Below are positions 19,380 to 27,585 of a stretch of 64,000 nt of DNA, one piece after another. The translations under genes and the position numbers were made by a program. The notes below the pieces were generated by a model. That model searched no databases. It worked only from the letters and a program-made list of their open reading frames with translations, and was not told where the DNA came from. The stretch is taken from NCBI GenBank assembly GCA_944363975.1, contig CALVVU010000006.1, positions 1 to 64,000 of the forward strand, in the 5' to 3' direction. Position 1 is the first letter of the stretch, and the number at the start of each line of letters is the position of its first letter. The DNA comes from Candidatus Coprovivens excrementavium (GTDB lineage Bacteria > Bacillota_I > Bacilli_A > RF39 > UBA660).

Positions 19380-19408
19380 TTGACATAATTATTTTATTTA
19401 CATATAAT
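19380..19408 (+). promoter_or_regulatory. consensus sigma-A promoter
   Basis: TTGACA (19380-19385) and TATAAT (19403-19408) are separated by exactly 17 bases. It drives the kinase-like gene at 19435. Confidence 0.85.
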
Positions 19409-19434
19409 TTTAAACAATTAAAAGGGGTGTTTTT

Positions 19435-20583
19435 ATGCAAAGTATTGATTATTATATTGAACAATCTAAATTGATGGACAATACTAGTGATGGTGGGAGT
19501 CCAGCTTATCATTTTGATGATGTTGTTTTGGTTAAATATACTAATATGTTGAAATATGGGGTAGCACGTCCAAAGGAAGAGCAAGTTGCTTCAGTTGCTA
19601 ATCAAAAAAACGAAGAAGGAGTTAGAACACCTAGACATATTGTAGTAAAAAGAGAAGTTGAGAATGATAAATCAATTTGTTGGGTATTGCAAGAAAGAGC
19701 TAAAGGAGAATCTTTTGTTAATTATGAGCAAAAATGTTTTAAAAATCCTAATGAACAGTTAAGAAGACAATATATCTTAGCTTGTGCTCCTAGTAGTCAT
19801 TACGAACAATTTATTAGCGATATTTGTTCTTTATTTAACATGGGTTTAGAATTAAAATCTAAAAATATATATTATGATAAAGATTTAAAAAATGGCGGTT
19901 TTACAATTATAGATTTACTTAATGGTGATGGAACACCAATAAATTATAATTCTTTAGAGGAACTTCTTGAGATGTGCTCTTATGCTCAAAGTATTGCTAA
20001 TCAAAGTTCTATTGCTTATTATGACGATTCGGCGAGTAATGAGCAAAAAGAAACTTCAGAAAAATTGAGATTTAAAATCTCTTTGAGACTTTTAGAAGCA
20101 ATGCAGAATGTTATTCCAACATTTGCTAAATATAAAAGATGGATTTTACGTACTTATCCAAAGAAAATGCTTGAATTCTTTGTTACTAATGGATTTGAAG
20201 TTGGGGATTTAAAATTAACATCTTCAGAAAAAGATGATTTTGCTAAAATGATTGATGATTTAGTTGATAATTGTTTGCAAGGAGTGGCTAATGGACAATT
20301 TAAATATTGGCAAATTACTGCTAATGAAATTAGAAATGGTTTAACAAACTGGGGCCTTAATGAGTCATGGCGTTATAATAGCGATAACCAATTGTCTTGT
20401 GATGATTTTGAAAGAGAATACTCCTATGAATGCGCATGTAATGACGAACTAAATGACTTGACGTTAATGAAATTTGAGGAAAAACTTAGTAATTTAAAAG
20501 ATAGTAAAAACCCTTATATTTTACAGGCTATAACGGATATGAATGAAAGAAAAAAAGAAATAAGTTTTAATTTCATAAGATAG
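19435..20583 (+). CDS. unknown protein with an atypical kinase-like fold
   Basis: No named family is recognised. The order of motifs resembles a protein-kinase/aminoglycoside-phosphotransferase fold. RHIVVKREV could be the beta-3 lysine strand, WVLQERAKGESF the hinge, and GLELKSKNIYYDKDLKNGGF followed by IIDLLNGDG the catalytic loop plus metal-binding Asp. The usual catalytic Asp of HxD/HGD is replaced (LELKSKN), so it may be a pseudokinase or bind a nucleotide in another way. The C-terminal about 170 residues are helical and acidic. It stands alone behind a consensus promoter, so it is likely well expressed. Length 382 residues. Confidence 0.55.
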   Translation: MQSIDYYIEQSKLMDNTSDGGSPAYHFDDVVLVKYTNMLKYGVARPKEEQVASVANQKNEEGVRTPRHIVVKREVENDKSICWVLQERAKGESFVNYEQKCFKNPNEQLRRQYILACAPSSHYEQFISDICSLFNMGLELKSKNIYYDKDLKNGGFTIIDLLNGDGTPINYNSLEELLEMCSYAQSIANQSSIAYYDDSASNEQKETSEKLRFKISLRLLEAMQNVIPTFAKYKRWILRTYPKKMLEFFVTNGFEVGDLKLTSSEKDDFAKMIDDLVDNCLQGVANGQFKYWQITANEIRNGLTNWGLNESWRYNSDNQLSCDDFEREYSYECACNDELNDLTLMKFEEKLSNLKDSKNPYILQAITDMNERKKEISFNFIR

Positions 20584-20594
20584 TTTTATATTAT

Positions 20595-20623
20595 TTGACT
20601 TATATATAAAAAGTAAATATAAT
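20595..20623 (+). promoter_or_regulatory. sigma-A promoter of the LysR / radical-SAM operon
   Basis: TTGACT (20595-20600) and TATAAT (20618-20623) with a 17-base spacer lie upstream of the LysR-type gene. Confidence 0.8.
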
Positions 20624-20646
20624 AAGTTTGTTAAGGGGGATTTTCT

Positions 20647-21546
20647 ATGAATAATACGGATTATAATTTATATAAAATATTTTTATATTTATATGAGCAA
20701 AAAAGTATTTCTAAAACAGCTAATTTACTATATGTTTCACAGCCAGCGATAAGCTATAGTTTGAAAGAATTAGAGAATCAATTAGGATATACTTTATTTT
20801 ATCGTAATTCTAAAGGTATTGAACCGACGATGGAAGCTAAAGAGTTATATTCTTATATTTCAACGGCTTTTAATATTGTTAAATCTGGAGAAGATCACAT
20901 AAAAAGTTTAAATAGTTTAAATGTTGGTTGTATAAGAATAGGAACACCTTCTTTTATTGGAGTCTTTTATCTTTCTTCTTTTATTGCGGATTTTCGTAAG
21001 TTATATCCTGGAATAAAATTTGAAATAATTAGTAGATCAACATCTGATATGGTAGAAATGTTAGAAACGCGAAAGATAGATTTGATAGTTGATACTTTAC
21101 CTATTCCAACGACAAAGAAGTCTGTTAAAAAAATAGCATTAACAAGATTACAAAATTGTTTTGCATATAATAATAAAGTGTTTACAGATATAAATATAAA
21201 AAATGTCGAAGATTTAAAGAATTATCCGTTAATATTACCAAGTGCAACAGCTTCAATTAGGTTAAAACTTGATGAGTTTATGGAAGCGCGTAATGCAAAG
21301 CTTTATCCGGTGATTGAATCTTGGACAACAGAGATGATGTTAGAAATGGTTAGAAGAGGGGTTGGGATTGGTTATTTTGTTAAAAATGTTATAGATATTC
21401 AAAATGATAAAGATGATTTTAATGTTATAACTTTTAATAATGAATTACCGGTAGTTGATGTTTGTGCAGTATATGTTGAAGATTTTACAACAACAGCTCT
21501 AAATAAATTTATAGATTTTTTAACTAAAGATAAAAAGGTAAAGTAG
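20647..21546 (+). CDS. LysR-type transcriptional regulator
   Basis: The N-terminal winged helix-turn-helix has KSISKTANLLYVSQPAISYS and LEDQLG-like LENQLGYTLF, the standard LysR DNA-binding domain. The rest is a periplasmic-binding-protein-like effector domain (RIGTPSFIGVFYLSSFIADF). Length 299 residues is typical. AAGGGGGA precedes the start. Unlike most LysR genes, which are divergent from their target, this one heads the operon containing the radical-SAM and NADAR-DHH genes, nine bases ahead of them. The effector is unknown. Confidence 0.92.
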   Translation: MNNTDYNLYKIFLYLYEQKSISKTANLLYVSQPAISYSLKELENQLGYTLFYRNSKGIEPTMEAKELYSYISTAFNIVKSGEDHIKSLNSLNVGCIRIGTPSFIGVFYLSSFIADFRKLYPGIKFEIISRSTSDMVEMLETRKIDLIVDTLPIPTTKKSVKKIALTRLQNCFAYNNKVFTDINIKNVEDLKNYPLILPSATASIRLKLDEFMEARNAKLYPVIESWTTEMMLEMVRRGVGIGYFVKNVIDIQNDKDDFNVITFNNELPVVDVCAVYVEDFTTTALNKFIDFLTKDKKVK

Positions 21547-21554
21547 GGATAGAA

Positions 21555-23204
21555 ATGAATTTTTTATTAAGTGATGAAAATTTTATTGAAAAAGAAGATT
21601 TAGAAATAAGAAATAATTTGTATAAAGAATTTATTAGTTTACCAAAAGAGTTCTTATCTAAAATGAGACATTTTCAACCACAAGTTGGATGTTTTAATAA
21701 TTGCGGTTTTTGTAGTAAGTTTTCGGTTTGTAAAAGTGAATATTGGGATGAGAAAGCTTTACGAAATGTTGTTAGTGCTCTTAAAGCAACAGCTTTAACT
21801 TATACTGGTGATGATCAATTATTAGCTTGGGATAGAAAAGAGCATCGTGTTGGAGTAGTGTTTCCTTATATAAATAGTGATATTGGATCTTATTTATATT
21901 TGGATAAGTATATTAATTTATGTTATAAGGAATTAGGAGTTAGGACTCGTATTTCAACAGTTGGATATAGTAGACATAATAAAAAATTAAATGCTATGCA
22001 TAAGAGAATTAATTCTTCAGGGTTATTATTTGCTTTGGCAGGAGTTAGATTATCTATTAGTCAATATGGGCGTGTTTGGGAAGATAAAAATGCCGATGTT
22101 TCTTTAGATGATTATCGAAAGGATTTAGCGAATTTTTTAGAAGTATATCGTCCTTATTTTGAGATGTTTGGTTCTGGTTCACGAAAAATGTGTGTTGAGC
22201 TAAGATATAATCCTTTAGTTGAAAATTCTAAAGTATTTATTTTTGATTATCAGAATAAAAAAATTATTGCAACTGCTAATTATTTATTTATATCAAATAA
22301 TAAAAATATAAGTTTTAAAGAATGTTTTGTTATTGATCCGTATGTTCATTCTTTAAGATTGAGTGAAGATCCAATAAAATTTAGAGAGTATAATTTACCA
22401 TTTATGGTTAGTAGTAAAGATGAGATAATTTCTTATATAGAAAATAACGATTTAGATTATGAAAAAGATGTTGATGTTTATATGTTTACTAATAAAGATG
22501 GAGAATATTATGCTATAGAACCTCAGATAAAAAATAATGGTTGTTATGGAATTAATGTTTATCCTAAAACTTCTATTAGAGAAGAAAGTGGATATATAGT
22601 TACAGAAAGATTTTTATTGAATGCAATATATAAATTTAAAGAAAAGCATGGTATGAATTTACGAGATAAATATAATAATGCCAGTTATAGTGATATCGAT
22701 GAAGTATTGAATATTTGTAAAGAAGAAATCAATTATTATAAAGGTAAAGGAAAAATAGATAAAGCTGAGTATATAAGAGAACATATATTACCTGTTATTG
22801 AAGTTTATGTTGAAGCTTTAAAAGATGCTTCTTATCCAGCTAATTGCTTTTTTGATTCGAAATTTACTATTGATACAGGAATTATATGTAATTTAGGGCG
22901 TGCTATCAGATATTTTAAAGGATTAACAAAATTTATCAATGAACCATTAACACCTACACATGAGCGTAATTATGGTAGACATTGTAGTACAATGAAACAG
23001 GAAAATAGTGCTTGGTTATTAAGTTGCGGATTTAATAATAAGTTGATTATTGAAAAACTGGATTTATTTAATACTGCTTCTATTGAAGGACAAACATCTT
23101 TTAGATATGCTTTGAATATTGATAATTTCAATCACAAGATAAATGAATTAAAGAATAAATATTTGTATCCAGGGGCGGTTATGTTGGAAAATAAAAAGGA
23201 GTAG
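21555..23204 (+). CDS. unknown radical-SAM-type enzyme
   Basis: Cys46-x3-Cys50-x2-Cys53 (motif CFNNCGFC) is the spacing of the radical-SAM iron-sulfur cluster; a fourth Cys is at 59. Later strands fit the half barrel: RISTVGYSRH and LFALAGVRLSISQYG. The C-terminal about 250 residues match nothing I know, so the substrate-binding part appears distinctive. There is no SPASM-type cysteine array. The gene starts nine bases after the LysR gene and ends three bases before the NADAR-DHH gene, so the three are one operon. Function not assigned; the radical-SAM call rests on the motif and neighbouring strands. Confidence 0.65.
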   Translation: MNFLLSDENFIEKEDLEIRNNLYKEFISLPKEFLSKMRHFQPQVGCFNNCGFCSKFSVCKSEYWDEKALRNVVSALKATALTYTGDDQLLAWDRKEHRVGVVFPYINSDIGSYLYLDKYINLCYKELGVRTRISTVGYSRHNKKLNAMHKRINSSGLLFALAGVRLSISQYGRVWEDKNADVSLDDYRKDLANFLEVYRPYFEMFGSGSRKMCVELRYNPLVENSKVFIFDYQNKKIIATANYLFISNNKNISFKECFVIDPYVHSLRLSEDPIKFREYNLPFMVSSKDEIISYIENNDLDYEKDVDVYMFTNKDGEYYAIEPQIKNNGCYGINVYPKTSIREESGYIVTERFLLNAIYKFKEKHGMNLRDKYNNASYSDIDEVLNICKEEINYYKGKGKIDKAEYIREHILPVIEVYVEALKDASYPANCFFDSKFTIDTGIICNLGRAIRYFKGLTKFINEPLTPTHERNYGRHCSTMKQENSAWLLSCGFNNKLIIEKLDLFNTASIEGQTSFRYALNIDNFNHKINELKNKYLYPGAVMLENKKE

Positions 23205-23207
23205 AAG

Positions 23208-24497
23208 ATGGCGACGATTGAGTTTTATAAAGAGTTTGGTAATCTTGGATATTTAGCTAATTATTCTAATCATGGATTTGAAAAAAATGGAATTTATTAT
23301 AAAACAGTGGAGCATTATTATCAATCAGAAAAATTTTCTGATAGGAGTATAAAGGATAAAATTATTAATGCTGATACACCAAAAGAGGCTTCAAATATTG
23401 GAAGAGATCGTAGTAATAAAAGAATAGATAATTTTAAAAAAATAAAAAAACAGGTTATGTATGATGGAATTTTAGAAAAGTTTCGTCAAAATAGAGATAT
23501 TGCATATAAGTTAATTGAAACGAAGAAGAATGATATTGCTGAGGCTACTATCGATGAATATTACTGGGGTATTGGAAAAGATAAAAGTGGCGAGAATAAT
23601 ATAGGAAAAATTTTAGTAAAAGTTAGAGAAGAAATAAAAAGGGAAATAATTGAGAGTATTTTAGATAAGTGTAAAGGTAAAGAAATATATATAGTTGGTC
23701 ATAATTATTCTGATGCAGATTCGATATTTTCAAGTTATATATTGAGTAAAGTATTACAGTATAAAGGAATAAATGCTTATTTTGCAATTTTAGATAGTTA
23801 TGGCGATTATAATGATAAAGAAAAAGCTATTATAAATGATTTTTTACAAGAGAAACCAGTTAAGATATCAGAAAATAATTATTTTATTTTAGTTGATCAT
23901 AATAATTTGGATGGTTTAGATAAAGAGAGAGTCTTAGGAGCTTTTGATCATCATGTTATAACTGGTGAAGTCTATGATACGATAGAAATGGAATATGCTA
24001 GTACCGGTTTATTGTTGTATGATTTATTTAAAGATGATTACAATTTTAGTGAATTTGAAAGAACTTTAATATATTTAACTGTTTTAACTGATACTGATTA
24101 TTTAGTTAGTAATAGGTATAGTTCTTTTGATGAGGAGCTTGTTACAGAGTTAGGAATAAAGTTAGATGTATCAAATTTACAAAAGAAGTATTTTAAGATT
24201 ACAGATTTTAGCTTAAAGATAGAAGATAATTTAAAAAAAGATTATAAAGAGTATAAGAATGATGATAAATTAATAAAACGTAGTATTATTATGAGTTATG
24301 AAAAGGAAAAAAAATTATATTATAACGATTATCTTGAATATATAAATTCATTAAATGATAATGTTTTATTAATTTGGTCTTGTTATGATATTAAAAAGAC
24401 ATATATATATTATTTAGGAAAAGAAAAAGTACTAGATTATATATTAACTAGTACAGTTTTAATTATGAAAATGTTAAAGGAAGATAATATATTATAA
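23208..24497 (+). CDS. NADAR (YbiA-like) domain fused to a DHH phosphoesterase
   Basis: Residues 1 to about 145 are a NADAR domain: GIYYKTVEHYYQSEKF, and near the end YYWGIGKDKSGENNIGKILVKVR. NADAR/YbiA domains cleave N-glycosidic or ADP-ribose-type bonds, and some remove ADP-ribose from guanine. From about residue 150 the protein is DHH-like: GHNYSDADS (metal motif I), LVDHNN, AFDHH (the name-giving motif), and TDTDYL. DHH proteins split phosphodiesters or phosphoanhydrides. The fusion suggests two steps on a nucleotide-like substrate. AAAGGAG precedes the start. Third gene of the LysR / radical-SAM operon. Confidence 0.75.
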   Translation: MATIEFYKEFGNLGYLANYSNHGFEKNGIYYKTVEHYYQSEKFSDRSIKDKIINADTPKEASNIGRDRSNKRIDNFKKIKKQVMYDGILEKFRQNRDIAYKLIETKKNDIAEATIDEYYWGIGKDKSGENNIGKILVKVREEIKREIIESILDKCKGKEIYIVGHNYSDADSIFSSYILSKVLQYKGINAYFAILDSYGDYNDKEKAIINDFLQEKPVKISENNYFILVDHNNLDGLDKERVLGAFDHHVITGEVYDTIEMEYASTGLLLYDLFKDDYNFSEFERTLIYLTVLTDTDYLVSNRYSSFDEELVTELGIKLDVSNLQKKYFKITDFSLKIEDNLKKDYKEYKNDDKLIKRSIIMSYEKEKKLYYNDYLEYINSLNDNVLLIWSCYDIKKTYIYYLGKEKVLDYILTSTVLIMKMLKEDNIL

Positions 24498-24520
24498 AGA
24501 TAGTATATTTTAATAAGTAA

Positions 24521-24529
24521 TGCTATAAT
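24521..24529 (+). promoter_or_regulatory. extended -10 promoter of the lipase-like gene
   Basis: TGC followed by TATAAT (24524-24529) lies 24 bases before the start at 24553. Confidence 0.5.
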
Positions 24530-24552
24530 TTTTATAAGAGAGTAGGATTATA

Positions 24553-25638
24553 ATGGGAAGTATTTTTGATTATATTAAAAAATATGGAGATAGTTCTTTT
24601 ATGGAAGAACCTTTTAATGAGATAGATGCTTCTATATTGTCTTTATTAACTTATATTGATTTTGATAAGATAGTTTTTGCAGATAAAAATAAAATTTCTT
24701 TGGCAAATGCTTTGGAATATTTTTTAAATTTTGGAAATATGAAAGAGTTTTTAAAAAGAGGCTTTATTCAAAAAGAATTAATAAAATTATGTTCAGCTAT
24801 AAAAGATAAAAATAGGTATAAAGATATTTTATTATATGGATATGTTTATAAAGTAAGAGATGATGAACAATTTGGAGCTCTTAGTATGAAGATTCCTGAT
24901 GGGAAGATTGTTGTTGCTTATGAAGGGACAGATCATAATTTGTCGGGATGGGAAGAGGATTTGGCATTATGTTATAAATTTCCTGTTCCTTCTCATATAG
25001 ATGCTATAAATTATATAAATAAATATGTCTCTTTTTTGGATAAGGAAGTTATTATAGTAGGGCATTCAAAGGGTGGTCATTTAGCATTAGTAGCTGGAAT
25101 GTATGCTAATATATTAGTTAAGTGGAAAGTAAAAAAAATATATAATTTTGATGGCCCTGGGTTACGTAAAAAAGAGTTTGAGTCACGTAGATTTAAAAGT
25201 ATTGAAAAAAAGCTTTGCCATATAATACCGAACTATTCTTTATTTGGCTTATTACTTCGTCATAATAAAAATTATAAATCAGTTAAATCAAATAAAATTG
25301 GGTTGATGGCTCATTCGATTTTTTCATGGAATGTCAATGATAAAGAATTTAAATCGGCTCCTTTATCTTTATTAAGTAAGAATTTAGATCGAAGCATTAT
25401 TTTGTGGTTGGAGCAACATACAGATAAGGAACGTGAGAAAATTACAAATGATATTTTTAATTTTTTGAAGGAAGTTGGTATTACTAATTTTGTCGATGTA
25501 TTAAAATTAAAAAATATTATTACGTTGATAAAGAATAGTTCTAAGTTAGATATAGAAACTAAAGAAATGCTTAATAGTTTTGTTAAATTTATTATTGATT
25601 ATCATATAAAGAATATTGATGATATTGAATTAATATAA
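24553..25638 (+). CDS. Mbeg1-like (DUF2974) alpha/beta hydrolase
   Basis: A lipase-like serine hydrolase. The nucleophile elbow is GHSKGGHLA with Ser near residue 174, and an oxyanion-side motif YEGTDHNLSGWEEDL precedes it. The start (FDYIKKYGDSSFMEEPFNEIDASILSLLTYIDF) is the family's N-terminal signature in my memory. No signal peptide is visible, so it is likely cytoplasmic. Physiological substrate unknown. Confidence 0.85.
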   Translation: MGSIFDYIKKYGDSSFMEEPFNEIDASILSLLTYIDFDKIVFADKNKISLANALEYFLNFGNMKEFLKRGFIQKELIKLCSAIKDKNRYKDILLYGYVYKVRDDEQFGALSMKIPDGKIVVAYEGTDHNLSGWEEDLALCYKFPVPSHIDAINYINKYVSFLDKEVIIVGHSKGGHLALVAGMYANILVKWKVKKIYNFDGPGLRKKEFESRRFKSIEKKLCHIIPNYSLFGLLLRHNKNYKSVKSNKIGLMAHSIFSWNVNDKEFKSAPLSLLSKNLDRSIILWLEQHTDKEREKITNDIFNFLKEVGITNFVDVLKLKNIITLIKNSSKLDIETKEMLNSFVKFIIDYHIKNIDDIELI

Positions 25639-25664
25639 AAAAAGCTTTTGTAAAAAGCTTTTTT
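25638..25664 (+). terminator. bidirectional terminator
   Basis: Twelve bases (25638-25649) pair perfectly with 25653-25664 and have A and T runs on the two sides. It serves the lipase-like gene on the + strand and the CBS-domain gene on the - strand. Confidence 0.85.
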
Positions 25665-26667
25665 AATTGTATTCGTCAGCAATATTACCAACAATTTCTT
25701 CGATAGCATCTTCCATAGTTAATATACCGATAAATTCGTTTTTGTCTTTGATAATGGAGAATGTTTCACTTTTTTCTTGCATAATACGAAATATATCATC
25801 AATTTTATCATTTTTTTTGAATGATAAAACAGGATGAATTAAATCTTTTAGGTTGATTTTATTGTTATTTTGGTGGAAGTAGACAAAGTCACGGATGTTG
25901 ATAAATCCAAGTACATTATTTGTTTGAGGATCAATAACAGGAAAGCGAGTGAAACGTGATTTTTTGATTTTATTGATTATTTCTTTTCTAGTATCTGTAG
26001 AATAGATAGAAATTACTTTTTCTTTAGGAGTCATTATTTTATTAGCTGTTTTATCGTTAAAATCAAAAATATTAAGAATATATTCTTTTTCTTTTTCTTC
26101 AACAATACCTTCACGATTACCAGTTATAATCATTTTACGGATGTCTTTTTCAGTTAAAGTATCTTTTTTTTCTTTAATTTTTAATAATTTACATATAAAT
26201 TCAGTGGAATGAGTTAAGATGATTATAATAGGATAAAATATTTTAGAAATTATTGTAAGTAGATTAATAGTTAAGTTGGCTACTTTTTGTGGGTTAGAGC
26301 GAGCAATTTTTTTAGGAACAAGTTCACCAAATACGAGGGTTATATAGGAAAGAATTAAAGTTATGATAACCATTAAAAAACTTTCTGTAAATTCTTCGTT
26401 AATAAAGAAAACGCCTTTTTCTATTAATATTTCAGTAAATGTTTCTGAGGCAAATGCTGAAGCAAGAAAGCCAGCAAAAGTTATGCCAATTTGAATTGTT
26501 GAAAGAAACTTACTTTCGTCGGCGAGCATTTTAGTAATTTTTTTGGATTTTTTGTCTTTTTTTCGTGAAATTGCATATTTGTCTAAAGATAAATAAGCTA
26601 ACTCACTACTAGAAAGAATACCGTTTATAAATATTAAAATAAGAAGAAATAGAATTCTAATAAGCAT
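25663..26667 (-). CDS. DUF21/CBS-domain membrane protein (HlyC/CorC-type), short form
   Basis: The N-terminal DUF21 domain has about four membrane segments (GILSSSELAYLSLDKYAISR near the start). The second half is a pair of CBS domains (IMTPKEKVISI, FPVIDPQTNNVLGFINIRD, ILTMEDAIEEIVGNI) that bind adenine nucleotides. The family includes magnesium transporters and their regulators. The usual C-terminal CorC_HlyC transporter-associated domain is absent, since the protein stops right after the second CBS. ATG 26667 follows GGTGATAAT on the - strand. It is divergent from the gene at 26739. Confidence 0.88.
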   Translation of the reverse strand: MLIRILFLLILIFINGILSSSELAYLSLDKYAISRKKDKKSKKITKMLADESKFLSTIQIGITFAGFLASAFASETFTEILIEKGVFFINEEFTESFLMVIITLILSYITLVFGELVPKKIARSNPQKVANLTINLLTIISKIFYPIIIILTHSTEFICKLLKIKEKKDTLTEKDIRKMIITGNREGIVEEKEKEYILNIFDFNDKTANKIMTPKEKVISIYSTDTRKEIINKIKKSRFTRFPVIDPQTNNVLGFINIRDFVYFHQNNNKINLKDLIHPVLSFKKNDKIDDIFRIMQEKSETFSIIKDKNEFIGILTMEDAIEEIVGNIADEYN

Positions 26668-26738
26668 ATTATCACCATTACAAGTATAACACAAAGATTT
26701 TATATTTATGCTATAATTTATAAGAAAGTTGGTGAATT

Positions 26739-27050
26739 ATGAATATAAAAGATACATTTAAATACTTAGTTGGTGCATATTATGGAATTAGAGAGATGGA
26801 TAATTATGAACTCAAAGAATATGTTTTAAAAGATATTGAAAATTATATAAGAGATTTTGTAAAAGATAATTATATTGAAAATTTTGATTATGAAAAAGAA
26901 GCACGAATAATAGAGGATGAAATGGAACTTAAAACTAAGTTACAAGATAGTTTAATAGTTTTACCAAAAGTTAATGCACCAATGGAGTTAGTTTTGTTAG
27001 TTAAAGCTAGACTTAAGGAATTAAGAGAGGAAGAATTAGAAAATTTATAA
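26739..27050 (+). CDS. small helical protein of unknown function
   Basis: A 103-residue, highly charged, all-helical protein with no membrane segment, cysteine or known motif. It starts after AGTTGGTGAATT and a TATAAT at about 26713. It is divergent from the CBS-domain gene, sharing the intergenic promoter region, and is followed within 20 bases by the promoter of the structured RNA. No function can be proposed. Confidence 0.65.
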   Translation: MNIKDTFKYLVGAYYGIREMDNYELKEYVLKDIENYIRDFVKDNYIENFDYEKEARIIEDEMELKTKLQDSLIVLPKVNAPMELVLLVKARLKELREEELENL

Positions 27051-27066
27051 AATGTTTAAAATGTGG

Positions 27067-27095
27067 TTGACAATTATTATAATTAATTATATAAT
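27067..27095 (+). promoter_or_regulatory. consensus sigma-A promoter of the structured RNA
   Basis: TTGACA (27067-27072) and TATAAT (27090-27095) with exactly 17 bases between. This is a perfect promoter, but no coding region follows until 27586, and a terminator lies in between at 27491-27527. Confidence 0.9.
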
Positions 27096-27101
27096 AAAGT
27101 T

Positions 27102-27527
27102 ACTTAATAGTAAGAGTAGAAGACATAGCTTTTATTCTTTATTAACTAGTTTGGTAAAAGACTAAATTAGTTGTTAGGTATATAATTATTTATTGTATTC
27201 ATAATACTTTTTATCTTGGTAATTCTTGATATCAGTATTATGATTTGCTTGTATAAGAATTGAAAGATATTCTTATATAAAGATATAATTTTTAATTTAT
27301 ATCTTGGTGAAGAATAAAAACTTTGGTGTCAACTTCTTAAGTATTTAGTTTACTATCTATTTAGGAGGTTGATTTCTACGATTTATCATTGAGCTATTAA
27401 GTTGTACGTACGGTGTGGTTCATTTTAAATCAATGAGCATTATACTTTAGTTTTCCTGTCAGATTATTAAAGTTATAGTGTATTCCACATAAAAAAGCAC
27501 TCTGGTGACAGCCTTAGTGCTTTTTTT
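27102..27527 (+). ncRNA. large structured RNA, about 425 nt, family not recognised
   Basis: The stretch between 27051 and 27585 has no credible open frame on either strand. It starts at a perfect promoter and ends at a terminator. Local helices found by eye: 27144-27155 with 27161-27172 (12 pairs), 27199-27208 with 27234-27243 (10), 27252-27260 with 27269-27277 (9), 27280-27288 with 27297-27305 (9), 27328-27333 with 27368-27373 (6), 27386-27392 with 27430-27436 (7), and 27438-27449 with 27468-27480 (12, one bulge). A long-range helix joins the 5' end 27103-27110 to 27394-27401. Loop bases 27456-27461 can pair with terminator-loop bases 27506-27511. The signature GAGGAAAGTC of RNase P and tmRNA features are absent. 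Confidence 0.7.
27491..27527 (+). terminator. terminator of the structured RNA
   Basis: Eleven bases (27491-27501) pair with 27516-27526; the 14-base loop contains TGACAG. A seven-T run follows. Confidence 0.85.
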
Positions 27528-27585
27528 ATGTTTGTATATCTTAATTATTTATTCTTTGTTATAATATATTAGAGAAGGTGAGACT

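Noticed and set aside
27391-27421. Bases GAGC...GTACGG...GGTTC resemble domain V of a group II intron.
   Set aside because: The GNRA loop and the catalytic bulge are absent, the arm does not pair as in domain V, and no intron-encoded protein is near.
27102-27527. Considered RNase P RNA, tmRNA, SRP RNA and 6S RNA for the gene-free stretch.
   Set aside because: GAGGAAAGTC and ACAGAAA of RNase P, tRNA-like ends and a tag reading frame of tmRNA, the GGAAGGAAGC domain of SRP RNA and the 6S open bubble are not seen. A covariance search is still needed.
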